Shown here: piece by piece, positions 15,046 through 21,256 of the stretch
Layout: every line of letters begins with the position of its first letter
Numbering within the stretch: the stretch's first letter is position 1
Source: JAYWDA01 sp043747555
GTDB taxonomy: Bacteria; Bdellovibrionota; Bdellovibrionia; Bdellovibrionales; Bdellovibrionaceae
NCBI GenBank assembly: GCA_043747555.1
Contig: JAYTOY010000031.1
Coordinates: forward strand, 1 to 24,918
DNA: 24,918 nt
Direction: 5' to 3'
Notes under the pieces: generated by a model
Told to the model about the DNA's origin: nothing
Seen by the model: only the letters and a program-made list of their open reading frames with translations
Databases searched by the model: none
Made by a program: the position numbers and the translations under genes

Positions 15046-15939
15046 TCACTTCGCTTTCTTTTCCATTGTTACAGTCCAAGATGGCTTGCTTGGAGCGCCA
15101 CGAAATTTTTCGACATATCTTTCAGTGTATGAATCAAGCATCGTTTTAATTCCTGGTATTTTTTTAACATCCAGCGATCCGGCTCGACTTGTTTTATATG
15201 CTAGGATTCCAGCCCCACGAACTCTTGGATGGCCGTAGGAATCAAGCTTAGTCTTAAGCTCGTCATACTGTGACTGAGCGTTATCTAAAAAGATTTTGGC
15301 TTCATATAGATCATTCAATAATGCGAAATCCTCAGGAATGAGATCATCCATTGGGGTCAGTGATGGCAAAATTCCTTGAGTTATAAGGCCCCAAAAATCA
15401 TGAGTGCGTTGAAGCTGCTCAGTAATAAATCTATTGTCGCGCTTAACTTCAATTAGCATTCCATTGTCGGTCCCATTATGACCGAACCACTGGCCAAGAT
15501 CGACGCCTGCGACTTCTATATTATGCTGAAGCTGAACCCAATGATGTCTTGGGATTATTCCTTCATCTCTGGCGTCTTCTAAAACACCGCGTCCGACAAG
15601 CTTTGCTTCCAATACCCCATATTTATTTGTATCAAGACCATCGAGTGAAGTTCTGATGTGATCGAACTTGTCATGCACACCACAGACTGGATTCATCTCG
15701 GCGCCTGTAAGCTCCGCAAAGTTTCTTCTAATTAAAATCTCTGCTTTGTGGCCCTTAGCAAAAATGAATTCGCTAGAGTCATTGTCTTCGAAAAGCTCTC
15801 CTCGTTTCATTAAATAAAGTTTTCGCGGAGTATGATAGGGGCTTGATCCCTCAATGACAGGTGCATCAGAACCACCGATGCCACCCATACGCCATGCCAG
15901 CCACTCAGGGCTTGATTGTTTCAATTCTACTGTTTTCAT
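15046..15939 (-). CDS. YqaJ/lambda-Exo family viral recombinase nuclease
   Basis: A 297-residue 5'-3' double-strand exonuclease of the PD-(D/E)XK fold, used for phage recombination with an annealing partner. Motifs in order are EWLAWRMGGIGGSDAPVI near the N-terminus (Arg17), RTSLDGLD (metal ligand Asp100), VLEAKLVG (Glu111, Lys113) and HHWVQLQHNIEVAG (Gln136/Gln138). These are the four blocks of the YqaJ family. A long helical C-terminal region follows. It overlaps the upstream small gene by 4 bp and precedes the putative annealing protein by 3 nt, forming an Exo-Bet-like pair. Confidence 0.9.
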   Translation of the reverse strand: MKTVELKQSSPEWLAWRMGGIGGSDAPVIEGSSPYHTPRKLYLMKRGELFEDNDSSEFIFAKGHKAEILIRRNFAELTGAEMNPVCGVHDKFDHIRTSLDGLDTNKYGVLEAKLVGRGVLEDARDEGIIPRHHWVQLQHNIEVAGVDLGQWFGHNGTDNGMLIEVKRDNRFITEQLQRTHDFWGLITQGILPSLTPMDDLIPEDFALLNDLYEAKIFLDNAQSQYDELKTKLDSYGHPRVRGAGILAYKTSRAGSLDVKKIPGIKTMLDSYTERYVEKFRGAPSKPSWTVTMEKKAK

Positions 15940-16127
15940 TTCTCACTCCCGGCGCTTGTGATTAAATCTTTTAAAGTTTTAATTTCACCTGCAACATCAG
16001 CGATTCCTTGCGCACTCTTCATTTGGATCCAGAAGTTGTCACTTTGGCGAACGGAATCGAACTGAATTAATATTTCTTTGTACCGGGCCTCTAAGTATTC
16101 AATGCGTTTTTCGATGATGGATTTCAT
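15936..16127 (-). CDS. Small coiled-coil prophage protein, unknown function
   Basis: This 63-residue protein is nearly all helix, with heptad-like hydrophobic spacing (IEKRIEYLEARYKEILIQF then VAGEIKTLKDLI). The start is set by the upstream gene's stop, which shares one base with this ATG (TAATG at 16127); an in-frame start at 16199 would overlap the upstream gene heavily and is rejected. The stop overlaps the YqaJ nuclease start (ATGA), so it is translated as part of the recombination operon. I do not recognise the family. It may be an accessory of the nuclease by position only. Confidence 0.65.
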   Translation of the reverse strand: MKSIIEKRIEYLEARYKEILIQFDSVRQSDNFWIQMKSAQGIADVAGEIKTLKDLITSAGSEK

Positions 16128-16258
16128 TATCGATCCATATCGCTGGAATCGTGTTCCATCGCCCAGGTCATTTCGATTTCTTCTCCACAGCAAAGGCAAT
16201 GCCCATCTTCATGGTCGTCATGCTCGCACTCATCTGTTTCTTCGATTTCGTCGTTCAT
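16127..16258 (-). CDS. Very small acidic Cys/His-rich (zinc-knuckle-like) protein
   Basis: A 43-residue reading frame, strongly acidic, beginning MNDEIEETDECEHDD. It has Cys and His clustered in CEHDDHEDGHCLCCGEE, with CLCC followed by Gly as in treble-clef or rubredoxin-type knuckles. It is bracketed by two translational-coupling overlaps: its ATG overlaps the upstream stop as ATGA (16255-16258) and its TAA overlaps the downstream ATG (16127-16129). Those overlaps are the main evidence that the gene is real. Possible roles are metal binding or DNA mimicry; function is unknown. Confidence 0.7.
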   Translation of the reverse strand: MNDEIEETDECEHDDHEDGHCLCCGEEIEMTWAMEHDSSDMDR

Positions 16259-16485
16259 CCGATCATCCTTTCAATTGGAAGGCTTTCGATGGTGAATCTG
16301 TCTTTTATGTAGTCTTCAGCTAAGCTATAAGTTGTGGGATATTTCGCCTGCATAACGATGAGGTCGATAGGAAGAAAATCTTGGACGTAGTCGCTCCAAA
16401 GCTCCCACTTCACAATGTCACCGATCTCGTTGGTAGTGACCCGATCATTTGGGTTGTCTTTTGATGGATGCAGCATGAATTCCAT
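16255..16485 (-). CDS. Small prophage protein, unknown function
   Basis: A 76-residue acidic protein with aromatic-rich centre (VKWELWSDYVQDF) and no membrane segment. Start placed at ATG 16485 because GAAGGGA lies about 8 nt upstream; the in-frame ATG at 16506 lacks a ribosome site. It ends in an ATGA overlap with the 43-residue Cys/His gene. I recognise no family. It is the second gene of the leftward early operon after the Cro-like regulator. The 16507-16578 gap between them holds no gene. Confidence 0.6.
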   Translation of the reverse strand: MEFMLHPSKDNPNDRVTTNEIGDIVKWELWSDYVQDFLPIDLIVMQAKYPTTYSLAEDYIKDRFTIESLPIERMIG

Positions 16486-16578
16486 ATAAATATTCCCTTC
16501 AGGCATGACAAAACATGCGCTTATTTACAAAACGAGATAATTTCATTTTAAATTTTCTTAAAAAGTCTTATATATGTT

Positions 16579-16782
16579 TCACGAGGCTTCGTTTTCGATG
16601 ACCTCAAGAATGTCGTTAAGATCGAGTTTTTGACAAAGTAAGATCAGGGCCGATTTATGCAACCGAGTTTTATCGGTCATAAATCTGCTGAATGTGCCTG
16701 GATGAACACCTATTTGGCCTGCCAGCCAATTGTGTTTAAAGCCCCTTTTCTTTATCGCTATCCTAATTCGCTCTAAGTCCAT
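16579..16782 (-). CDS. Cro-like helix-turn-helix repressor
   Basis: A 67-residue DNA-binding protein with a single HTH: HNWLAGQIGVHPGTFSRFM gives helix-turn-recognition helix, followed by a short C-terminal helix. Size and position (first leftward gene, divergent from a larger repressor) match phage Cro-type regulators. AGGAG lies about 8 nt before the ATG, and a well-spaced promoter with an operator-like site in its spacer lies upstream. It likely shuts down the divergent repressor and its own operon during lytic growth. Confidence 0.8.
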   Translation of the reverse strand: MDLERIRIAIKKRGFKHNWLAGQIGVHPGTFSRFMTDKTRLHKSALILLCQKLDLNDILEVIENEAS

Positions 16783-16802
16783 TCGTTATGCTCCTGTATT
16801 AA

Positions 16803-16849
16803 AATATACACTTATTGTGCATATAAATCAACTAAAATGCACTTTAGGT
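16803..16849. promoter_or_regulatory. Lysis-lysogeny switch: leftward early promoter with two inverted operator-like sites
   Basis: On the minus strand TTGATT (16826-16831), a 17-nt spacer and TATATT (16803-16808) form a strong leftward promoter. Within the spacer lies ATATGCACAATAAGT (minus, 16810-16824). A related site AAATGCACTTTAGGT (plus, 16835-16849) agrees at 11 of 15 positions in inverted orientation. A TATAAA at 16874-16879 could be the -10 of the rightward repressor gene. Confidence 0.6.
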
Positions 16850-16889
16850 TAATAGATATTCTCTATAGGAACATATAAAATGGTAAGCT

Positions 16890-17267
16890 ATGGATAAAGT
16901 TAATGATTTTGGAAATAACCTTCGGCGTCTTATAAAGGCGCACGATTATAAAACTTTCCAAAAGGCGGCCGATGCCTTTGGCATTACTTTGTCTTTTTTG
17001 AATCAGCTTATGAGTTCCCAGCGAAAGCCATCTCTTGAGGTGCTTAATAAAATTAGCAATGAGCTTAGGGTTCCCGTTAGCGATCTTTTAGGGGAACCCC
17101 AAACTAATAAATACGATGATACAAGAGCCTCAAAAACCGACCTAATCGGTAAAATCGTCGTCGGACTTGCCGCCCTTAATGAGAGTCAGCTTGTGGACAT
17201 TCTCGATGCCATTAGTGATGCGAAATCTGATCTTGCGGCAACAGACCTTGCATCTTCGGGTAGCTAA
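16890..17267 (+). CDS. XRE-family prophage repressor (CI-like, no peptidase domain)
   Basis: A 125-residue protein with an N-terminal HTH (about 8-68): FQKAADAFGITLSFLNQLMS, RKPSLEVLNKISNELRVPVSDLLG. A short C-terminal helical region (85-115) probably dimerises. It lacks the Ser-Lys autoprotease domain of lambda CI, so induction would not go through RecA-stimulated self-cleavage. No Shine-Dalgarno precedes the ATG, and a possible -10 ends about 11 nt upstream, so the message may be nearly leaderless, as for lambda cI from PRM. A five-codon open frame (16880-16897) overlaps its start. Divergent orientation from the Cro-like gene supports the repressor role. Confidence 0.78.
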   Translation: MDKVNDFGNNLRRLIKAHDYKTFQKAADAFGITLSFLNQLMSSQRKPSLEVLNKISNELRVPVSDLLGEPQTNKYDDTRASKTDLIGKIVVGLAALNESQLVDILDAISDAKSDLAATDLASSGS

Positions 17268-17507
17268 ATCAACATGGCCCTTTTGGTAATCCTTGATTAA
17301 CACGTACAGATCCCACGAAGCCTTCCTAATTTTCGCCAAATGTGACATTTCGCCCCCGTAGCATATATCGGCTTATGTTTCACTGACTTAACAAATGTTT
17401 GTTGGCCGACAGTCTCACAACAAACCAAACACTATTTTATTTGTACCTAATTGAGACATACCCTTTAGATCCATCACACCTAGACCGATGCTTTAAGTGG
17501 AGGATTT
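17268..17507. other. Intergenic stretch before the secreted-protein genes
   Basis: 240 bp without a convincing gene. It holds a short palindrome (ACAAATGTTTGT near 17391-17402) and a weak promoter candidate, TTGTAC near 17439 with TTAGAT about 18 nt later. The 3' part carries the ribosome site GGAGG for 17508. The stretch isolates the two secreted-protein genes from the repressor, as expected for an independently transcribed moron. Confidence 0.5.
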
Positions 17508-17783
17508 ATGAAATATTATTTAACCGTCTTGGTGTTCTCATCTCTTACGTCAACCGCATTAGCATCAGACACTTATGTGAGTGGCTACGCCCGCAAAAAT
17601 GGCACCTATGTTCAGCCACAGTTTCGGTCAAAGGCTAACAACAACACCTATGACAATTATTCATCACAAGGAAACGCCAACCCATATTCAGGCAACAAAG
17701 GGACAGTGAATCCGTATCAAAATAACAATAATCTTAATCAGCCATCTCATAATTACGGGCAAAAAAACAAGAAAGGGTGGTAA
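17508..17783 (+). CDS. Small secreted Asn/Tyr/Gly-rich protein
   Basis: A 91-residue protein with a clear signal peptide (MKYYLTVLVFSSLTSTALA, cleavage near 19/20). The mature part contains YVSGYARKNGTYVQPQFRS, then NANPYSGNKGTVNPYQ and a low-complexity Asn-rich tail. This pattern of GY-R-NGTYVQPH/Q plus NPY-G repeats occurs in small exported proteins of many Gram-negatives and their prophages; no function is established. GGAGG lies 7 nt before the ATG. It stands just upstream of a second exported protein, suggesting a two-gene cargo (moron) unit expressed in the lysogen. Confidence 0.75.
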   Translation: MKYYLTVLVFSSLTSTALASDTYVSGYARKNGTYVQPQFRSKANNNTYDNYSSQGNANPYSGNKGTVNPYQNNNNLNQPSHNYGQKNKKGW

Positions 17784-17785
17784 CT

Positions 17786-18157
17786 ATGAAACAGGCTCTT
17801 TTTTTCCTATTATTGTTTTCATCCGGCCTTGCTAGCGCATATTCAAAAGTTAAGGCAGTGGTGCAATTTCCTGACAATGAGGAAAAGACTTATGCTTTTA
17901 TGCCAACCAAAGATGGTCCTATGACAAAGATAGAGACAAAAAGCGATTACGGGTGTCTCTTGGCCGGTAAATTTGTCGAAGATAAGACTGATCTTCTAGG
18001 TGTTGGCGTGATTTGTTTCAACCTTAAGTATAAACTAGAACCATCAATTGAAAGCTTTATCTCATGCGGCAGCGTCGGGGTATTTATCATATCTACGCCC
18101 GAATCAAAGAAAAATAAGAAGTTTAAAGCAACAAAGATCACGATGTCTTGCGAATAA
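17786..18157 (+). CDS. Small periplasmic/secreted Cys-containing protein
   Basis: Start chosen at ATG 17786 (123 residues), with AGGGTGG five nt upstream, rather than a GTG three codons earlier. A signal peptide (MKQALFFLLLFSSGLASA, cleavage before YSK) is followed by a beta-rich mature domain of about 105 residues. Four Cys (in YGCLL, VICFN, ISCGS and the terminal SCE) could form two disulfides, consistent with export. I do not recognise the family. It follows 17508-17783 by 2 nt and probably shares its transcript. Its stop abuts the stop of the convergent minus-strand gene. Confidence 0.65.
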   Translation: MKQALFFLLLFSSGLASAYSKVKAVVQFPDNEEKTYAFMPTKDGPMTKIETKSDYGCLLAGKFVEDKTDLLGVGVICFNLKYKLEPSIESFISCGSVGVFIISTPESKKNKKFKATKITMSCE

Positions 18158-18358
18158 TTAACCAGCCCGCTTTGAAAGGCTCGTAAACTCTTTGGCACCC
18201 TTTGAAATCAATTCAGCGGTGAACCGTCGGAGCATCTCATTAACGTCCCAACCCTTTTCTTTCAAGAAATCGAGAGCGAATTTTTGCTCATCTGTCGTGG
18301 GATATGAGTAACGATTAGTCTTAGCGGCGTTGTCTTTTTTCTTGATAATATCTACCAT
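18158..18358 (-). CDS. Small basic protein, possible ribbon-helix-helix-type regulator
   Basis: A 66-residue basic protein. A lysine-rich start (IIKKKDNAAKTNRYSY) is followed by TTDEQKFALDFLKEKGWDVN and EMLRRFTAELISKGAKEF, a helix-helix pattern somewhat like small DNA-binding proteins. It has its own promoter and reads away from the terminase small-subunit gene. It could therefore be an autoregulated repressor acting on the shared intergenic region. No family is certain. Confidence 0.55.
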   Translation of the reverse strand: MVDIIKKKDNAAKTNRYSYPTTDEQKFALDFLKEKGWDVNEMLRRFTAELISKGAKEFTSLSKRAG

Positions 18359-18365
18359 ATCTCAA

Positions 18366-18395
18366 ATTCTAAGCCGCCCCTATCAAGGGTTTCAA
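18366..18395 (-). promoter_or_regulatory. Promoter of the small divergent gene
   Basis: Minus strand TTGAAA (18390-18395), an 18-nt spacer and TAGAAT (18366-18371), ending 7 bp before the ATG at 18358. Spacing and hexamers are good; the short distance implies a very short leader. Confidence 0.55.
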
Positions 18396-18425
18396 GAAAA
18401 ATCGCATGAAATTAAAATTAGAATA

Positions 18426-18444
18426 AAAGTATAATTAGATTAGA
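18426..18444 (+). promoter_or_regulatory. Late-promoter-like element, copy 1 (before terminase)
   Basis: AAAGTATAATTAGATTAGA, identical over 19 nt to 22574-22592. It contains a perfect TATAAT (18430-18435) and begins exactly 45 nt before the terminase small-subunit ATG, the same distance as copy 2 before the portal start. No consensus -35 is present, which would suit a promoter needing a phage activator. Confidence 0.65.
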
Positions 18445-18470
18445 ATCACCGCGCGTAACAAAATTATGGA

Positions 18471-18923
18471 ATGGCTAAAAAAACAAAAGCTGTAAGTCCA
18501 GCGCAGCTCGAAGAACCTAAGGTTGGTCGACCTACAAAATACAAACAAGAGTTCTGTCAATTATTAATCGATCACATGAGTACAGGCTTAAGCTTTGAAT
18601 CTTTCGCAGCTGAGATCGGTGTGAATAGAGATTCACTTTACGAATGGGAAAGTGTTCACGCTGAATTTTCCGACGCCAAAAAGGAAGGGATCTCGAAAAA
18701 CCTTCTGTTCTGGGAAAAACAAGGCATCGCAGGCCTTTGGGGCAATAAAGAAAATTCCTTTAATTCGACCGTTTGGATTTTCAATATGAAGAATCGACAT
18801 AAGTGGCGAGATAAGCAGCCTGATGAAGTCGACGTCATCGTCAATAATCTCACATCTCTAGAGGATGAAGTACTCGACGCTAAAATTGCGGAGAAGATGA
18901 AGAAACTAAAGGGCGATAAATAA
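18471..18923 (+). CDS. terS: Terminase small subunit
   Basis: A 150-residue DNA-recognition component of the packaging motor. After a basic tail, VGRPTKYKQEF and the HTH SFESFAAEIGVNRDSLYEWE (about 40-62) match the terS/terminase_2-like DNA-binding domain common in phages. The central FWEKQGIAGLWG leads to VWIFNMKNRHKWRDK, also typical of this small-subunit type. An acidic/basic coiled C-terminus would oligomerise. It precedes the large subunit by two small genes. The ribosome site is weak (GGA overlapping the start region). Confidence 0.82.
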   Translation: MAKKTKAVSPAQLEEPKVGRPTKYKQEFCQLLIDHMSTGLSFESFAAEIGVNRDSLYEWESVHAEFSDAKKEGISKNLLFWEKQGIAGLWGNKENSFNSTVWIFNMKNRHKWRDKQPDEVDVIVNNLTSLEDEVLDAKIAEKMKKLKGDK

Positions 18924-18945
18924 TTATCAACCAAAAGGATTCTAA

Positions 18946-19194
18946 ATGGAACCGAAGCCTAGACCAGAGTTTGAAGTACACATCTTAAACGACTTCGGAG
19001 TTATCAAAGCAAAAGCGATGGCTGAGCATTTCGCACTTCTCATGGATTTTCTAGAGTCTGCTGGAATGTGTATGCCAGGCCGAGAGCTTAGCATTGCAAA
19101 GACGAAGCTTGAAGAGGCGTGTTTTTATGCAAGAAAAGCGATGTCGATAAATCTCGTTAATCAAAAATCCCAAGTGGAAGTTGATAAAGAGTGA
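18946..19194 (+). CDS. Acb2/Tad1 hairpin-domain protein, candidate cyclic-nucleotide sponge (anti-CBASS/anti-Thoeris)
   Basis: An 82-residue, almost fully helical protein. Residues about 20-65 read AKAMAEHFALLMDFLESAG, then GRELSIAKTKLEEACFYARK. The GRE-LS-A-TKLEEA-F-A-KA pattern is what I recall for the Acb2/Tad1 helical-hairpin domain. Characterised members sequester signalling nucleotides (cGAMP-type for Acb2, gcADPR-type for Tad1) and so block CBASS or Thoeris defence. AAGGA lies 8 nt upstream of the ATG. It lies between the two terminase genes, an accessory position. What is seen is the sequence pattern; sponge activity is inferred from the family. Confidence 0.7.
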   Translation: MEPKPRPEFEVHILNDFGVIKAKAMAEHFALLMDFLESAGMCMPGRELSIAKTKLEEACFYARKAMSINLVNQKSQVEVDKE

Positions 19195-19197
19195 TTT

Positions 19198-19377
19198 ATG
19201 CATAGAGAGCTTAAGCCCTATCCAAAGCCGTCGACGAAGTGCAAGCATTACGCAACGAAATCCATGATAGTTGGACATGTTACAACTCCACGCGGGGAAT
19301 ACTTGGCAAAAGTCGAGACTCATTGTGTGGACTGCAAAGCTAAGATCCGAGCGACTTGGGAAAAGGATTACGACTAA
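19198..19377 (+). CDS. Small zinc-finger-like protein
   Basis: A 59-residue basic protein with two metal-binding-type pairs, CKHY (Cys15/His17) and CVDC (Cys43/Cys46), separated by a beta-rich segment. It ends in TWEKDYD. The layout resembles a short zinc ribbon. It starts 3 nt after the previous stop and ends 6 nt before the terminase large subunit, so it fits tightly into the packaging operon. Function unknown. Confidence 0.6.
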   Translation: MHRELKPYPKPSTKCKHYATKSMIVGHVTTPRGEYLAKVETHCVDCKAKIRATWEKDYD

Positions 19378-19383
19378 TTCTCT

Positions 19384-20820
19384 ATGAGCCGCAAAGATAA
19401 AGAAGAACTCCTTATTTTGCTTGATGAGAAAGAGCGCAGACTCATGGGGCGTAAGTTTCAATCTTATTACCCTGACACTGGCCCGCTTAGGCGTGAGCTA
19501 TATTATAAGCACATGGAGTTTTTCGCAGCTGGGAAGAAATTCCTAGAGCGTGGTGCGATTGCTGCCAACAGATCCGGGAAGACAACTCTCAGCGCATTCG
19601 AGACTACATGCCATCTTACAGGCCAATATCCTGAGTGGTGGGACGGCCGAGTCTACAAGCGCCCAGTGGATTGGTGGGCCGCAAGTGACACGACAGAGAC
19701 GACGAGAGATATCTCACAGCTTGAGTTTTTAGGGCCGATCGATCGAATCGGAACCGGCATGATTCCAAAAGATCTTATCATTGGAGATCCGACAAGACGG
19801 CGAGGCGTATCGGATGCCATCGACACAGTAAGAGTCAGACACGTCTCAGGTGGCACAAGTACGCTCGCTTTTAAGTCCTATGATCAAGGACGCGAGAAGT
19901 TTCAAGGCACTAAAAAAGACGGCATTTCTTTAGATGAAGAGCCTGAAATGTCAGTTTATTCGGAATGTTTAACCAGGGTCATGTCGACAAGTCCAGGCGA
20001 AGAAGACGGTTCGATGATCTGCACGTTTACGCCACTGAAAGGCATGAGTGCGGTCGTCTTGATGTATTTAAACGAGGACAATCCGCATAGGTTTAAGCTC
20101 ACGATGGGCTTTGATCACGTCCCCCACTTAAGCGACGAGAGTAAGGCAAAGCTTTTATTGGCCTTCCCTCCGCATGAGCGAGATGCCCGTTCTAAAGGCA
20201 TTCCACAGCTGGGATCAGGTGCAATTTATCCCGTGACAGAATCTGACATTTTGGTCGACGACTTCCCTATTCCTGATCATTGGCCAAGAGCTTATTCCTT
20301 AGACGTTGGTTGGAACAGAACAGCCGCTATTTGGGGAGCTTTAGACAGGGAGACAGATACGGTCTACTTATACTCTGAGCACTACAGAGGCCAAGCTGAG
20401 CCCTCTATTCATGCAGCTGCTATCAGAGCCCGAGGTGAGTGGATTTTAGGCGTTGTCGATCCGGCTGCTCGGGGTCGAAACCAAAAGGACGGCACTCAGC
20501 TGGTGCAAGATTACATCGACTTAGGATTACACCTAGATTTTGCCTTTAACGGTGTCGAGAGCGGCATCTATGAGGTTTGGCAGCGCCTCTCAACTGGCAG
20601 AGTGAAAGTCTTTAAATCCATGAGCAATTTTAGGTATGAATACAAACTCTACCGCCGAGATGATAAAGGCCGCATCGTTAAAGAGAACGACCATTTAATG
20701 GATGCCACAAGATACTTGATTATGTCGGGCTTAGACCGAGCCAAAACCAAGCCAGCGGACCGAAAAGATCCAGTGAAAGATAAATACTCTGGGGGCCACA
20801 CAGGTGGCTGGATGGGCTAG
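19384..20820 (+). CDS. terL: Terminase large subunit (packaging ATPase-nuclease)
   Basis: A 478-residue motor protein that pumps DNA into the prohead and cuts concatemers. The ATPase domain shows a Walker A-like AANRSGKTT (60-68) and Walker B ISLDEEPE with the catalytic Glu. ICTFTPLKG corresponds to the coupling motif. The RNase H-like nuclease domain has its Asp residues in SLDVGWNRTAA, VVDPAARGRN and ENDHLMDATRYL. It belongs to the P22/T4-type TerL superfamily and is full length. The portal gene normally follows directly; here it comes 1.8 kb later. Confidence 0.93.
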   Translation: MSRKDKEELLILLDEKERRLMGRKFQSYYPDTGPLRRELYYKHMEFFAAGKKFLERGAIAANRSGKTTLSAFETTCHLTGQYPEWWDGRVYKRPVDWWAASDTTETTRDISQLEFLGPIDRIGTGMIPKDLIIGDPTRRRGVSDAIDTVRVRHVSGGTSTLAFKSYDQGREKFQGTKKDGISLDEEPEMSVYSECLTRVMSTSPGEEDGSMICTFTPLKGMSAVVLMYLNEDNPHRFKLTMGFDHVPHLSDESKAKLLLAFPPHERDARSKGIPQLGSGAIYPVTESDILVDDFPIPDHWPRAYSLDVGWNRTAAIWGALDRETDTVYLYSEHYRGQAEPSIHAAAIRARGEWILGVVDPAARGRNQKDGTQLVQDYIDLGLHLDFAFNGVESGIYEVWQRLSTGRVKVFKSMSNFRYEYKLYRRDDKGRIVKENDHLMDATRYLIMSGLDRAKTKPADRKDPVKDKYSGGHTGGWMG

Positions 20821-20895
20821 CCTCTCATATAGTGCATCTGAGCTAAAACACATTTGACTAAAGTTAGTATCCGAATGATACGATAAGTGGACTAC

Positions 20896-20923
20896 TTGAC
20901 AAAGTATGGTATACTTATAGTAT
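20896..20923 (+). promoter_or_regulatory. Toxin-antitoxin promoter with palindromic operator
   Basis: TTGACA (20896-20901) with TAGTAT 16 nt later (20918-20923), and also an extended -10 TGGTATACT (20907-20915). A perfect inverted repeat AAGTAT-GGT-ATACTT (20902-20916) sits between them, as expected for autoregulation by an antitoxin with an HTH domain. Confidence 0.6.
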
Positions 20924-21242
20924 GTCAACTAGAGATTATAGATCGCACAAGATGAACAAAACCCAGGCGATGAAAAAGCTACGGGAAATAATGGCCAGCG
21001 AGGACCCCTCTATTGTTTTTATTGGTCATGCAATTCGGGAAATGATGAATGATTTTCTGAGTGAAGTTGATGTGCTGAATGTTCTTAAGTCAAAGAGTGC
21101 TGGTATCAAGGATGAACCGGAGTTTAAAGACGAAACCATGCGGTATAGAGTTATGACCTCTAATTATTGTGTCGTGGTGACGTTTTTCAAGAATGCAGAT
21201 GGTGTTACTGTTGTAACCGTCTGGAAAATTTCTCGAAAATAA
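20922..21242 (+). CDS. DUF4258 family toxin-like protein (MqsR/RelE-type partner)
   Basis: A 106-residue basic protein with the DUF4258 pattern: IVFIGHAIREMMNDF with the conserved His, SEVDVLNVLKS, MRYRVMT and VVVTFF..VTVVTVWKI strands. DUF4258 proteins are frequently encoded upstream of MqsA/YgiT-type antitoxins and are thought to be RelE/MqsR-like RNases, but activity is not proven for most. The start is uncertain: ATG 20922 overlaps the promoter, and ATG 20952 (96 residues) is an alternative giving a short leader. It forms a pair with the zinc-finger/HTH gene 14 nt downstream. Confidence 0.75.
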   Translation: MSTRDYRSHKMNKTQAMKKLREIMASEDPSIVFIGHAIREMMNDFLSEVDVLNVLKSKSAGIKDEPEFKDETMRYRVMTSNYCVVVTFFKNADGVTVVTVWKISRK

Positions 21243-21256
21243 CGAAGGGAGCCAAT

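Noticed and set aside
17142..17348. Minus-strand open frame of 68 codons overlapping the repressor 3' end
   Set aside because: Mostly antisense to the repressor, no ribosome site, composition of a shadow frame, no recognisable motif.
17399..17638. Plus-strand open frame overlapping the 17508 gene
   Set aside because: Out of frame with a gene that has a clear signal peptide and GGAGG ribosome site; the overlapping frame has neither.
19051..19461. 136-codon minus-strand frame
   Set aside because: Antisense to the Acb2-like gene, the 59-residue gene and terL, all of which have better starts and tight operon spacing.
20867..20881. Hairpin GTATC-CGAAT-GATAC after terL as a terminator
   Set aside because: Only a 5-bp AT-rich stem with no following T-run; too weak to call a terminator.
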